Shown in pieces: positions 1 to 9,351 of a DNA stretch of 40,091 bases. Source of the DNA: an uncultured Flavobacteriaceae bacterium. GTDB taxonomy: Bacteria; Bacteroidota; Bacteroidia; Flavobacteriales; Flavobacteriaceae. The notes beneath the pieces were generated by a model that saw only the letters and a program-made list of their open reading frames with translations, did not search any database and was not told the DNA's origin. The translations under genes were made by a program, and so were the position numbers. Location: NCBI GenBank assembly GCA_937959395.1, contig CALGLR010000067.1:1-40091 (forward strand), given 5' to 3'. Numbering within the stretch: position 1 is the first letter of the stretch; each line of letters starts with the position of its first letter.

Positions 1-1
1 T

Positions 2-376
2 ATGGCAAGAATTGCAGGTGTAGACATACCAAAACAAAAAAGAGGCATAATCTCTTTAACTTATATCTATGGAATAGGTAGAAGTAGAGCAGGAGAAATT
101 CTAGATTCAGCTAAGGTTGACGGAAACATTAAAGTTCAAGACTGGACAGATGATCAAATCAGTGCGATTCGTGAAACTGTTGGTACTTTCACTATTGAAG
201 GTGAACTTCGTTCTGAAACACAATTAAACATTAAGCGATTAATGGATATTGGATGTTACAGAGGAATTCGTCACAGAGTAGGTCTTCCTTTAAGAGGACA
301 ACGTACTAAAAACAACTCTAGAACTAGAAAAGGAAGAAGAAAAACAGTTGCTAACAAAAAGAAGGCAACTAAATAA
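2..376 (+). CDS. rpsM: 30S ribosomal protein S13
   Basis: Head protein of the small ribosomal subunit, contacting 16S rRNA, S19 and, across the subunit bridge, the 50S subunit. The 124-residue product starts [10 protein letters not shown], has the G-I-G-R helix-two-turn-helix region near residue 25, the YRGIRHRxGLPxRGQRT block near residues 86-102, and a very basic tail that reaches the P-site tRNA. Length is normal for the family. The ATG is only one base inside the window edge, so the upstream genes of the operon lie outside. It is followed by rpsK after a 108-bp spacer, longer than usual inside this operon. Certain identification. Confidence 0.98.
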   Translation: MARIAGVDIPKQKRGIISLTYIYGIGRSRAGEILDSAKVDGNIKVQDWTDDQISAIRETVGTFTIEGELRSETQLNIKRLMDIGCYRGIRHRVGLPLRGQRTKNNSRTRKGRRKTVANKKKATK

Positions 377-484
377 TTATTAGACATTAGTGTTTAGTAT
401 TTAGACGTTGGAAGGAATCTGTTTGAAATTATAAAAGGTTTAGGATTCTAACGACTAACGACTACAAACTAAAAACATTAAAAT

Positions 485-868
485 ATGGCAAAGACAAGTA
501 CTAAAAAACGTAAAGTTATAGTGGACTCAGTTGGAGAAGCACACGTTACTGCTTCTTTCAATAACATTATAATTTCTCTTACCAACAAAAAAGGCGATGT
601 AATATCATGGTCTTCAGCTGGGAAAATGGGATTTAGAGGTTCTAAAAAGAACACACCGTATGCAGCACAATTAGCAGCAGAAGATGCTTCTGGAGTTGCG
701 AAAGAAGCGGGTTTAAAAAAGGTCAAAGTTTATGTAAAAGGACCAGGAAATGGTAGAGAATCTGCTATTCGTTCAATACATAATTCAGGAATTGAAGTAA
801 CAGAAATTATTGATGTTACTCCATTACCTCATAATGGATGTCGTCCTCCTAAACGTAGAAGAGTTTAA
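485..868 (+). CDS. rpsK: 30S ribosomal protein S11
   Basis: Platform protein of the 30S subunit, partner of S6/S18 and close to the mRNA exit. The 127-residue product carries the family block with AHVTASFNN and I-I-S-L-T near residues 18-32, [14 protein letters not shown] near residues 49-62, and the C-terminal [16 protein letters not shown] end, which is nearly invariant. Start ATG sits in an A-rich context (ttaaaatATG), normal for Bacteroidota, with no Shine-Dalgarno. Member of the rpsM-rpsK-rpsD-rpoA-rplQ group. An overlapping reverse-strand frame here is only a shadow. Confidence 0.98.
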   Translation: MAKTSTKKRKVIVDSVGEAHVTASFNNIIISLTNKKGDVISWSSAGKMGFRGSKKNTPYAAQLAAEDASGVAKEAGLKKVKVYVKGPGNGRESAIRSIHNSGIEVTEIIDVTPLPHNGCRPPKRRRV

Positions 869-892
869 TTTATATATTTTATTAAAATTAAT

Positions 893-922
893 ATCAGCTA
901 TGTAGTATAGCTGATGTTAATT
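893..922 (+). terminator. Weak terminator or attenuator hairpin between rpsK and rpsD
   Basis: A perfect 9-bp inverted repeat (atcagctat 893-901 and atagctgat 907-915) with a 5-base loop, followed after a short gap by a run of six T. It lies inside the ribosomal operon, so it may attenuate rather than end transcription. A TAnnTTTG-type -7 sequence follows directly at 930-937. Function inferred from shape only. Confidence 0.45.
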
Positions 923-929
923 TTTTGTG

Positions 930-937
930 TAAATTTG
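930..937 (+). promoter_or_regulatory. Candidate internal promoter -7 element for rpsD
   Basis: TAAATTTG matches the Bacteroidetes -7 consensus TAnnTTTG. It stands 100 bp before the rpsD start and just after a hairpin, so rpsD-rpoA-rplQ could have their own promoter. No clear -33 TTG is visible at the expected distance, so the call is tentative. Confidence 0.35.
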
Positions 938-1037
938 CACACTAAAAATAATTAACAAGTATCAACGAGAGATTAACGGTTATCGAAGGATAAGATTAAG
1001 ACCTTAATTCATAACTACTCTCTAAAAACAATTTAAA

Positions 1038-1643
1038 ATGGCAAGATATACTGGTCCTAAAACTAAAATAGCTCGTAAATTTGGCGAGGCTATATTTGGA
1101 GATGATAAAGCTTTTGAAAAAAGAAATTATCCTCCAGGTCAACACGGAAACAATAGAAGACGTGGAAAAAAATCTGAATATGCAATCCAACTAATGGAAA
1201 AGCAAAAAGCGAAATATACTTATGGTATTTTAGAGCGTCAATTCAGAAACATGTTTAAAAAAGCAACAGCAGCACCTGGAATTACAGGTGAAGTATTGTT
1301 ACAATTATGTGAATCTAGATTAGACAATGTCGTTTTTAGACTAGGTTTATCTCCTTCACGTAGTGGGGCAAGACAATTAGTATCGCACAGACATATTCTA
1401 GTTAATGGTGAATTGGTAAATGTACCTTCTTATCAATTAAAAGCTGGAGATGTTGTTGCAGTTAGAGAAAAATCTAAATCTCTTGAAGTTATAGATAGTT
1501 CTTTATCTAACTCTAGTCAAGTATATGAGTGGATTACATGGAATAGCGAAAAGAAAGAAGGAACTTATTTTGCAATTCCAGCTAGAATACAAATCCCAGA
1601 AAAAATTAACGAGCAGTTCATCGTCGAATTATACTCTAAATAA
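1038..1643 (+). CDS. rpsD: 30S ribosomal protein S4
   Basis: Primary 16S rRNA-binding protein of the 30S body and, in other bacteria, the translational repressor of its own operon. The 201-residue product begins [17 protein letters not shown] and has the NYPPGQHG motif near residues 31-38 and the S4 RNA-binding domain near residues 90-155 ([29 protein letters not shown]). No zinc-type cysteine cluster is present at the N terminus, so it is the C-minus form. It is followed by rpoA after 21 bases, which implies cotranscription. Confidence 0.98.
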   Translation: MARYTGPKTKIARKFGEAIFGDDKAFEKRNYPPGQHGNNRRRGKKSEYAIQLMEKQKAKYTYGILERQFRNMFKKATAAPGITGEVLLQLCESRLDNVVFRLGLSPSRSGARQLVSHRHILVNGELVNVPSYQLKAGDVVAVREKSKSLEVIDSSLSNSSQVYEWITWNSEKKEGTYFAIPARIQIPEKINEQFIVELYSK

Positions 1644-1664
1644 TAACTGATACAAATCACAAAT

Positions 1665-2657
1665 ATGGCAGTATTTAATTTTCAAAAGCCCGATAAAGTA
1701 ATCATGATCGATTCTACCGATTTTGAAGGTAAATTTGAATTTAGACCTTTAGAACCTGGTTATGGATTGACCGTTGGAAATGCTCTTAGAAGAGTTTTAT
1801 TATCTTCTTTAGAAGGATTTGCAATTACATCTATTAGAATAGAAGGTGTAGATCATGAGTTTTCTACAATTGCTGGTGTGGTAGAAGATGTCACTGAGAT
1901 CATTTTGAATTTAAAACAAATGCGTTTCAAACGTCAGATAGAAGACGTAGATAACGAATCTGTTTCAATTTCTATTTCAGGACAAGAGCAAATTACAGCA
2001 GGTGATTTTCAAAAATTTATTTCAGGATTCCAAGTTTTAAATTCAGATTTAGTAATCTGTAATTTGGACCCTAAAGTAAATATTAATATGGAAATTTCAA
2101 TTGAAAAAGGTAGAGGTTATGTTCCTGCTGAAGAAAATAAAAAAGCTTCAGCTCCTATGGGAACAATCTTTACAGATTCAATATATACTCCTATCAAAAA
2201 TGTTAAATATAGCATTGAGAACTTTCGTGTTGAACAAAAAACAGATTACGAAAAATTAATTTTCGAAATCGTTTCTGATGGGTCAATTACACCTCAAGAT
2301 GCTTTAACTGAAGCAGCAAAAACATTAATTCACCACTTCATGTTATTCTCAGATGAGCGTATCACTTTAGAAGCTGATGAAATTGCGCAAACTGAAACTT
2401 ATGATGAAGAATCACTTCACATGAGACAATTGCTTAAAACTAAGTTAGTCGATATGGATTTATCTGTACGTGCACTTAACTGTTTAAAAGCTGCAGAAGT
2501 TGATACATTAGGAGACTTAGTATCATTCAATAAAAATGACTTAATGAAGTTCCGTAACTTTGGAAAAAAATCATTAACAGAACTAGAAGAATTAGTGAAT
2601 GTTAAAGGTCTTAATTTCGGAATGGACTTATCAAAGTATAAATTAGATAAAGACTAA
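1665..2657 (+). CDS. rpoA: DNA-directed RNA polymerase subunit alpha
   Basis: Alpha subunit that nucleates assembly of core RNA polymerase. In the 330-residue protein the N-terminal dimerisation/assembly domain covers about residues 1-235 ([20 protein letters not shown] is the classic signature), and the C-terminal domain about residues 255-320 carries the helix-hairpin-helix DNA-binding region ([25 protein letters not shown]). It starts 21 bases after rpsD. The spacer to rplQ is 149 bp and holds a T-rich stretch and a hairpin. Certain identification. Confidence 0.98.
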   Translation: MAVFNFQKPDKVIMIDSTDFEGKFEFRPLEPGYGLTVGNALRRVLLSSLEGFAITSIRIEGVDHEFSTIAGVVEDVTEIILNLKQMRFKRQIEDVDNESVSISISGQEQITAGDFQKFISGFQVLNSDLVICNLDPKVNINMEISIEKGRGYVPAEENKKASAPMGTIFTDSIYTPIKNVKYSIENFRVEQKTDYEKLIFEIVSDGSITPQDALTEAAKTLIHHFMLFSDERITLEADEIAQTETYDEESLHMRQLLKTKLVDMDLSVRALNCLKAAEVDTLGDLVSFNKNDLMKFRNFGKKSLTELEELVNVKGLNFGMDLSKYKLDKD

Positions 2658-2749
2658 AAAAACTTCAGATTGTAGATTAACGAATGACGATTTTTTGAAT
2701 TCACTCTTAATATGCAATCTTTTTTTTATTCTAAATAAAAATAGTAACC

Positions 2750-2790
2750 CATCATATTTTGCTCCTCAAAAGAGTTTGAGCAAGATGATG
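2750..2790 (+). promoter_or_regulatory. Hairpin in the rplQ leader
   Basis: The leader of rplQ can fold into a stem of catcat (2750-2755) with atgatg (2785-2790), a small internal bulge, then ttgctc (2759-2764) with gagcaa (2778-2783). It ends 17 bases before the rplQ ATG. There is no T run after it, so it is not a simple terminator. It could be a ribosomal-protein leader or an mRNA-stability element. I do not recognise it as a known motif. Confidence 0.4.
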
Positions 2791-2806
2791 ATTAAAACAA
2801 AATGTC

Positions 2807-3262
2807 ATGAGACACGGAAAAAAAGTAAACCACTTAGGTAGACAAACAGCTCACAGAAAAGCAATGTTAGCAAACATGGCTTGTTCTTTAATCGAGCACA
2901 AACGTATCAACACTACGGTTGCTAAAGCAAAAGCTTTAAAACAATTCGTAGAGCCAATGATCACTAAATCTAAAAGTGATACAACTCACAACAGACGTAT
3001 TGTTTTTAGTCGTTTAAGACAAAAAGAAGCAGTTACTGAATTGTTTAGAGATGTAGCAGCTAAGATTGGTGACAGGCCAGGCGGTTATACTCGTATTATC
3101 AAATTAGGTAATCGTTTAGGTGATAATGCTGATATGGCAATGATAGAGTTAGTTGATTATAACGAAATTTATAATGCTGATAAATCTAAAAAGAAAACAA
3201 CTCGTAGAAGTAGAAGAGGAAAAGCAACAACTGCTCCAGTAGCATCTAACGAAGAAGAATAA
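2807..3262 (+). CDS. rplQ: 50S ribosomal protein L17
   Basis: Large-subunit protein near the peptide exit tunnel. The 151-residue product starts [12 protein letters not shown], with the signature [16 protein letters not shown] and the [15 protein letters not shown] region in the first 50 residues. The conserved core ends near residue 122 and is followed by a basic, then acidic tail ([11 protein letters not shown]... NEEE), the longer form common in Bacteroidota. Last gene of the ribosomal operon. A strong terminator starts 25 bases after the stop codon. Confidence 0.98.
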   Translation: MRHGKKVNHLGRQTAHRKAMLANMACSLIEHKRINTTVAKAKALKQFVEPMITKSKSDTTHNRRIVFSRLRQKEAVTELFRDVAAKIGDRPGGYTRIIKLGNRLGDNADMAMIELVDYNEIYNADKSKKKTTRRSRRGKATTAPVASNEEE

Positions 3263-3319
3263 ATGTTATTAAGCATTTGAAATATTAAGGATAAACTATT
3301 TTAGTTTATCCTTTTTTTT
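3260..3319 (+). repeat. Direct repeat copy 1 (rplQ stop codon plus terminator)
   Basis: From the TAA of rplQ onward, about 60 bases are repeated at 4240-4299, with only two adjacent mismatches (positions 3268-3269 versus 4248-4249) before the T runs diverge. Both copies begin exactly at a stop codon and end in the terminator T run. See the finding on the inserted module. Confidence 0.9.
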
Positions 3320-3322
3320 TTT
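3287..3322 (+). terminator. Rho-independent terminator of the ribosomal operon
   Basis: Perfect 11-bp stem aaggataaact (3287-3297) with agtttatcctt (3303-3313), a 5-base loop, and a T run of eleven bases overlapping the stem end. Confidence 0.9.
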
Positions 3323-3350
3323 CATTATCTTTAGGTATGATTTTTGTTAA

Positions 3351-3511
3351 TGAAGTGATTTAAACTTTTAACATTTAAGCGAAAATTAGAAATTTTATGT
3401 TTATTTGAAGGCTTTTTTGAGTTGCATAGCATCGCTACGGAAGTAAAAAAAGACAAAAATGGGCTTAAAAGGTCAATTTTTTAGCAAATGGAAAAAGTTT
3501 AAATCACTTCA
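3351..3511 (-). repeat. Palindromic ~161-bp element, copy A (reverse orientation)
   Basis: The ends are a perfect inverted repeat of 19 bases (tgaagtgatttaaactttt and its complement). The inner part, read on the reverse strand, matches copies at 25406-25567 and 27313-27472, with the shared core tccgtagcgatgctatgc. The outermost bases differ from the other copies but still pair with each other. It stands between the rplQ terminator and the secreted protein at 3541. No coding capacity. Confidence 0.85.
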
Positions 3512-3540
3512 ATAAGTCAAAAACACTTAAAATCGTTATT

Positions 3541-4242
3541 ATGAAAACTTCTATTAAATTAATTGCATGCCTTTTATCCTGTTTTGCATTTGCACAAACA
3601 AATAATTCTACATCATCTTTAACTAATAATACTAATAGAGCATTGCAAGATGTTTCCTCTTCTAATAACATTCAAAGTTATGGAGCGTCTGTTTTTGTTA
3701 ATCCTGCAAAATATATTGATGGGTCTATATATTTATTTAAAGAATGGAAGAATCATGCTAAAATCGTATCTGTAGATAATGATGTGTTTTCTTTAAATAA
3801 TATTAACTTTAATATTGAACAACAAGTTTTTCAATCTAAAATTTCTGAAGATTCAATTTTCACATTTGGATTCAAAAATATTTCAAAGTTTATAGTTAGC
3901 GGAAAAACGTTTAAACCTATTAATGGAGATAAAGGAAGAAAAATTTATGAAGTTATATCTGAATCAAAAGATTTTACTATCCTTAAAGATTTTAAATTAG
4001 ATATTATAGAGGGGTCTTCTAACCCTATGGTAAATAGAAAGAATGATAAGTATAAAACTAAAGAAGCTTATTTTATTAAAAAAAATAATTCTGTATTACC
4101 ATTTAAATTTAAAAAGAAAAACTTTTTAAGTTTATTAAAGGACAATAATGAAAATGTTGTGGCATTTGCGAAAGAAAGAAAATTGTCATTTTCTAATGAA
4201 GAAGATGCTAAGAAAATTATGCAATATTATAATACGTTATAA
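3541..4242 (+). CDS. Secreted protein of unknown function
   Basis: A 233-residue protein I do not recognise. Residues 1-19 form a signal peptide ending AFAQ, so it is exported to the periplasm or surface. The region after it is Asn/Ser/Thr rich (residues 20-48), the rest looks beta-rich with many lysines, and the C terminus (EERKL-type region and EDAKKIMQYYN) looks helical. There is no sorting domain or lipobox. It interrupts what is usually a direct rplQ-carA neighbourhood in flavobacteria (my recollection of synteny), and its 3' end carries a copy of the rplQ terminator, so it looks like an insertion. Confidence 0.8.
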   Translation: MKTSIKLIACLLSCFAFAQTNNSTSSLTNNTNRALQDVSSSNNIQSYGASVFVNPAKYIDGSIYLFKEWKNHAKIVSVDNDVFSLNNINFNIEQQVFQSKISEDSIFTFGFKNISKFIVSGKTFKPINGDKGRKIYEVISESKDFTILKDFKLDIIEGSSNPMVNRKNDKYKTKEAYFIKKNNSVLPFKFKKKNFLSLLKDNNENVVAFAKERKLSFSNEEDAKKIMQYYNTL

Positions 4243-4299
4243 ATGTTGATAAGCATTTGAAATATTAAGGATAAACTATTTTAGTTTATCCTTTTTTTT
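4240..4299 (+). repeat. Direct repeat copy 2 (stop codon plus terminator)
   Basis: Near-identical copy of 3260-3319, exactly 980 bp downstream, again beginning at the TAA stop codon of the gene before it. It contains the same hairpin (4267-4277 with 4283-4293) and T run, so it also ends transcription of the gene at 3541. Confidence 0.9.
4267..4299 (+). terminator. Rho-independent terminator after the secreted protein
   Basis: Same 11-bp stem and T run as the rplQ terminator; lies 25 bases after the stop codon at 4242. Confidence 0.88.
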
Positions 4300-4371
4300 A
4301 TAGAAATTTGCAAAACCTTAATTTCTAAGATTGCTTATAGCAATTGAGAGGAAGATTTATATAAAATAAGT

Positions 4372-5478
4372 ATGAAATACCAGAAACTTAAAAAAGCAAT
4401 AATTTTATTAGCCGATGGAACCATTTTCCATGGTAAAGCTGTAGGGAAACCAGGAAATGCATTTGGTGAAATTTGTTTTAATACAGGAATGACTGGTTAT
4501 CAAGAAATTTTTACCGATCCTTCTTATTATGGTCAGTTAATGGTAACAACAAATGCACATATTGGAAATTATGGTGCTAATAATGAGGAAATAGAATCAG
4601 ACGGTATAAAAATAGCTGGTTTAATATGTAAAAACTTTAGTTATGATTATTCTAGAGAAGATGCAGATGAATCCTTATTATCTTTTTTGGGAAAAAATAA
4701 TTTGTTTGCTATTTCCGATGTGGATACCAGATCTTTAGTTAGTTATATTCGGGATAATGGAGCAATGAATGCCGTTATTTCTACTGATGTTGATAATATT
4801 GAAAGTTTAAAAGAACAATTGGCTAAGACTCCTAATATGGATGGTTTAGAATTAGCATCTAAAGTTTCAACCAAAGAACCTTATTTCGTAGGTGATGAAA
4901 ATGCAGATATTAAAATCGCTGCATTAGATATTGGAATTAAAAAGAATATCCTCCGTAACCTATCAAAAAGAGGTGCTTATATTAAAGTATTTCCTTACAA
5001 TTCGACTTTCGAAGAATTAAGTGCATGGAAGCCTAATGGTTATTTTCTATCTAATGGGCCAGGAGATCCTGAGCCTTTAGCTGATGCTCAAAAATTAGCC
5101 AAGCAAGTGATATCTAAAAATTTGCCGCTTTTTGGAATCTGTTTGGGGCATCAAGTTATAGCTTTAGCTAATGGTGTATCTACTTATAAAATGCATAATG
5201 GTCACAGAGGAATTAACCACCCAGTTAAAAATATAATAACAGGAAAAGGAGAAATTACCTCTCAAAATCATGGTTTTGCTATTAATAGAGAAGAAACTGA
5301 AGCGCATCCAGATTTAGAAATAACACATGTACATCTTAATGATGATACTGTAGCTGGTATACGAATGAAAACTAAAAATTGTTTTTCTGTTCAGTACCAT
5401 CCAGAAGCAAGCCCAGGACCACATGACTCATCTTACTTGTTTGATGAATTTATAAATAACATTAAAACTAGCAAATAG
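4372..5478 (+). CDS. carA: Carbamoyl-phosphate synthase small subunit
   Basis: Glutaminase subunit that hydrolyses glutamine and channels ammonia to CarB for carbamoyl phosphate, the start of arginine and pyrimidine synthesis. In the 368-residue product the CPSase small-chain domain spans about residues 8-140 (FNTGMTGYQEIFTDPSY, near 36-52), and the class I glutamine amidotransferase domain about 180-365. The catalytic triad is visible: Cys257 in FGICLGHQ, and His343 and Glu345 in QYHPEA. carB is not in the window. Length is typical. Confidence 0.97.
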   Translation: MKYQKLKKAIILLADGTIFHGKAVGKPGNAFGEICFNTGMTGYQEIFTDPSYYGQLMVTTNAHIGNYGANNEEIESDGIKIAGLICKNFSYDYSREDADESLLSFLGKNNLFAISDVDTRSLVSYIRDNGAMNAVISTDVDNIESLKEQLAKTPNMDGLELASKVSTKEPYFVGDENADIKIAALDIGIKKNILRNLSKRGAYIKVFPYNSTFEELSAWKPNGYFLSNGPGDPEPLADAQKLAKQVISKNLPLFGICLGHQVIALANGVSTYKMHNGHRGINHPVKNIITGKGEITSQNHGFAINREETEAHPDLEITHVHLNDDTVAGIRMKTKNCFSVQYHPEASPGPHDSSYLFDEFINNIKTSK

Positions 5479-5487
5479 TCAAATAAA

Positions 5488-5519
5488 GGTAACAAAACGA
5501 GTGTTTTTTTGCCTTTTTT
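5488..5519 (+). terminator. Likely terminator after carA
   Basis: ggtaacaaaac pairs with gtttttttgcc (one mismatch, one G-T pair), followed by tttttt. It starts 10 bases after the carA stop. Confidence 0.6.
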
Positions 5520-5589
5520 CATTTACTAAAACGTTATAGATAGTATTATGTTTAATTCTTTTAGAGATCTATATGCTTAAGGGAATTAA

Positions 5590-6918
<1,329 letters not shown>

Positions 6919-6940
6919 GAAAATAAAATCAAATTTTTAA

Positions 6941-6979
6941 GAGGGGGATATTATATCAATAATAATCCCTCTTTTTTTT
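6941..6979 (+). terminator. Rho-independent terminator of eno
   Basis: Stem gagggggatatta with taataatccctc around an AT loop, directly followed by a run of eight T; 22 bases after the eno stop. Confidence 0.9.
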
Positions 6980-7083
6980 GCTATAATATTAAGGAATTCT
7001 TAATTGTTAAATACCTTGTTAACAAACTTTATAAATCGGTAGATATTTTGTAATTTAGCTTTCCGAAAATAAATACAAAATAT

Positions 7084-8370
7084 ATGTCAAATACAGCTAC
7101 GTTAGAGATTAACGGTGAAAAGCATGAGTTCCCTTTAATAGTTGGAACAGAAAATGAAATAGGAATAGATATTAAAACACTTAGAGGGGTAACTGGAGGC
7201 GTAACAACAATAGATCCAGGTTATAAAAATACAGGTGCTTGCCAGAGTGGAATAACATTTTTAGATGGAGAAAAAGGTATTTTGAGATATAGAGGTTATT
7301 CTATTGAAGACTTAGCTGATAAAGCAGATTTTTTAGAAGTAGCTTATTTATTAATTTTTGGAGAATTACCAACTAAAATACAGTTAGATAAATTTCATTC
7401 AGATATTAAAGAACAATCTGTAGTTGATGATGACATAAAAAAGATATTAGATGCTTTTCCTAAAGCAGCTCACCCAATGGGAGTTTTATCTTCTCTTACA
7501 AGTGCTTTAACAGCATTTAATCCTTCATCTGTTAATGTAGATTCAGAAGAAGAAATGTATAAGTCTGTAGTTAAAATTTTAGGTAAATTCCCTGTTTTAG
7601 TAGCTTGGACCATGCGTAAAAAACAAGGTTTGCCATTAAATTATGGAAGCAATTCTTTAGGATATGTTGAGAACGTTTTAAAAATGATGTTTGAGAAGCC
7701 TAATGAAGAATATACTCAAAATCCAATTTTAGTAAATGCTTTAGATAAATTATTAATCCTTCATGCAGATCATGAGCAAAATTGTTCAACATCTACAGTA
7801 AGAATTGTAGGTTCATCTCATGCTGGTTTATTTGCATCACTTTCTGCTGGAATTTCTGCATTATGGGGGCCTCTTCATGGTGGCGCAAATCAAGCAGTGC
7901 TTGAAATGTTAGAAGGAATAAAAGAAGATGGTGGAGATACAAAAAAATACATGGCTAAGGCAAAAGATAAACAGGATCCTTTCCGTTTAATGGGCTTTGG
8001 TCATAGAGTATATAAAAACTTTGATCCTAGAGCAAACATTATTAAAGTTTCTGCAGACGAAGTTCTTGGAGATTTAGGAGTTGAAGATCCAATTTTAGAT
8101 ATTGCCAAAGGGCTAGCAAAAGAAGCGTTACAAGATGAGTATTTTGTAAAGCGTAAATTATATCCTAATGTCGATTTTTATTCTGGTATTATATACAGAG
8201 CAATGGGAATCCCTACTGAAATGTTTACAGTAATGTTTGCATTAGGTCGTCTTCCAGGTTGGATTTCGCAGTGGAGAGAAATGCGCTTAAATAAAGAACC
8301 TATAGGTCGTCCAAGACAAATATATACAGGAGAAAATCTTAGAGAATTTAAAGACCTTTCTAAAAGATAG
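7084..8370 (+). CDS. gltA: Citrate synthase
   Basis: Condenses acetyl-CoA with oxaloacetate in the first step of the TCA cycle. The 428-residue length and the N-terminal extension of about 50 residues mark it as the hexameric type II form. Visible catalytic motifs are GSSHAGLFAS and GPLHGGANQAV (histidines), MGFGHRVYKNFDPRA near residue 305, and the aspartate in NVDFYSG near 365, followed by RPRQIYTG close to the C terminus. Flanked by a terminator on each side, so probably a single-gene transcript. Another TCA gene, mdh, is 29 kb downstream. Confidence 0.97.
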   Translation: MSNTATLEINGEKHEFPLIVGTENEIGIDIKTLRGVTGGVTTIDPGYKNTGACQSGITFLDGEKGILRYRGYSIEDLADKADFLEVAYLLIFGELPTKIQLDKFHSDIKEQSVVDDDIKKILDAFPKAAHPMGVLSSLTSALTAFNPSSVNVDSEEEMYKSVVKILGKFPVLVAWTMRKKQGLPLNYGSNSLGYVENVLKMMFEKPNEEYTQNPILVNALDKLLILHADHEQNCSTSTVRIVGSSHAGLFASLSAGISALWGPLHGGANQAVLEMLEGIKEDGGDTKKYMAKAKDKQDPFRLMGFGHRVYKNFDPRANIIKVSADEVLGDLGVEDPILDIAKGLAKEALQDEYFVKRKLYPNVDFYSGIIYRAMGIPTEMFTVMFALGRLPGWISQWREMRLNKEPIGRPRQIYTGENLREFKDLSKR

Positions 8371-8390
8371 TCGTAATACATAAAATAATT

Positions 8391-8424
8391 AAAAGCTTCA
8401 TAAATAATTATGGAGCTTTTTTTA
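8391..8424 (+). terminator. Rho-independent terminator of gltA
   Basis: Stem aaaagcttcat (8391-8401) with atggagctttt (8410-8420), one G-T pair, 8-base loop, then a T run. The right arm contains the ATG at 8410, which argues against that ATG as the start of the next gene. Confidence 0.85.
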
Positions 8425-8436
8425 GATTCTTACAAT

Positions 8437-9351
8437 ATGCTAAAACTAAATATTAAAAATGAAACGTCTCGCTTAAGAGCAGTTGTTTTAGGAACAGCAG
8501 TTAGTAATGGTCCTATACCAAAAGTAGAAGAATGTTACGATCCAAAGAGTAAGTTACATGTCTTAGCTGGTACTTATCCTATCGAAGAGGATATGACAAA
8601 TGAAATGGAAGCTGTAGCAACTATTTTTAAAAAGTATGATGTAAAAGTCTTTAGACCAGATGTTATTAAGGATTATAATCAAATATTTTCTAGAGATATT
8701 GCTTTTGTTATTGATGATAAATTTGTGAAAGCAAACATTTTACCAGATCGCGAACGAGAATATAGTGCGATACACCATGTTCTTAATGAAATAAATCCTA
8801 ATAATATTATAGAGTTACCAGAAGAATGCCATGTAGAAGGCGGCGATGTTATGCCTTGGAATGACTATTTATTTATAGGAACGTATACTTCAAAAGATTA
8901 CCCAGATTATATTACTGCAAGAACTAATAAAGCAGCAGTAGAAGCTTTACGAAACCATTTCCCTAATAAAAAGGTTAAAGCTTTTGAACTGCGAAAATCT
9001 AATACAGAGGCTAAAGAAAATGCATTGCATTTAGATTGTTGTTTTCAACCAATTGGTACTAATAAGGCCATACTACACAAAAACGGATTTCTATTAGAAG
9101 ACGATTACTCTTGGTTGGTAAATTATTTTGGAAAAGAGAATATTTTTGAAATAAACAAAGAAGAAATGTATAACATGAATAGTAATGTTTTTTCTATTTC
9201 AGAAAATGTAATCATTTCAGAAAGACATTTCACAAGATTAAATAACTGGCTAAGAGAAAAAGGCTTCACTGTAGAAGAAGTTCCTTACGCAGAAATAGCT
9301 AAACAAGAAGGCTTATTAAGATGTAGTACTCTCCCGTTAATTAGGGATTAA
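8437..9351 (+). CDS. Amidinotransferase-fold hydrolase (DDAH/arginine-deiminase-like)
   Basis: Member of the guanidine-modifying superfamily (dimethylargininases, arginine deiminases). Catalytic elements are visible: Glu and Asp in HVEGGDVMPW for substrate binding, His in ALHLDCCFQP, and the nucleophile Cys in LLRCSTLPL at the C terminus. The substrate cannot be told from sequence; hydrolysis of a (methyl)arginine to citrulline is the family expectation. I chose ATG 8437 (MLKLNIKNETSRLRAVVLG, 304 residues). An in-frame ATG at 8410 lies within the gltA terminator stem. The stop overlaps the convergent TonB-receptor stop by 4 bases. Confidence 0.85.
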   Translation: MLKLNIKNETSRLRAVVLGTAVSNGPIPKVEECYDPKSKLHVLAGTYPIEEDMTNEMEAVATIFKKYDVKVFRPDVIKDYNQIFSRDIAFVIDDKFVKANILPDREREYSAIHHVLNEINPNNIIELPEECHVEGGDVMPWNDYLFIGTYTSKDYPDYITARTNKAAVEALRNHFPNKKVKAFELRKSNTEAKENALHLDCCFQPIGTNKAILHKNGFLLEDDYSWLVNYFGKENIFEINKEEMYNMNSNVFSISENVIISERHFTRLNNWLREKGFTVEEVPYAEIAKQEGLLRCSTLPLIRD

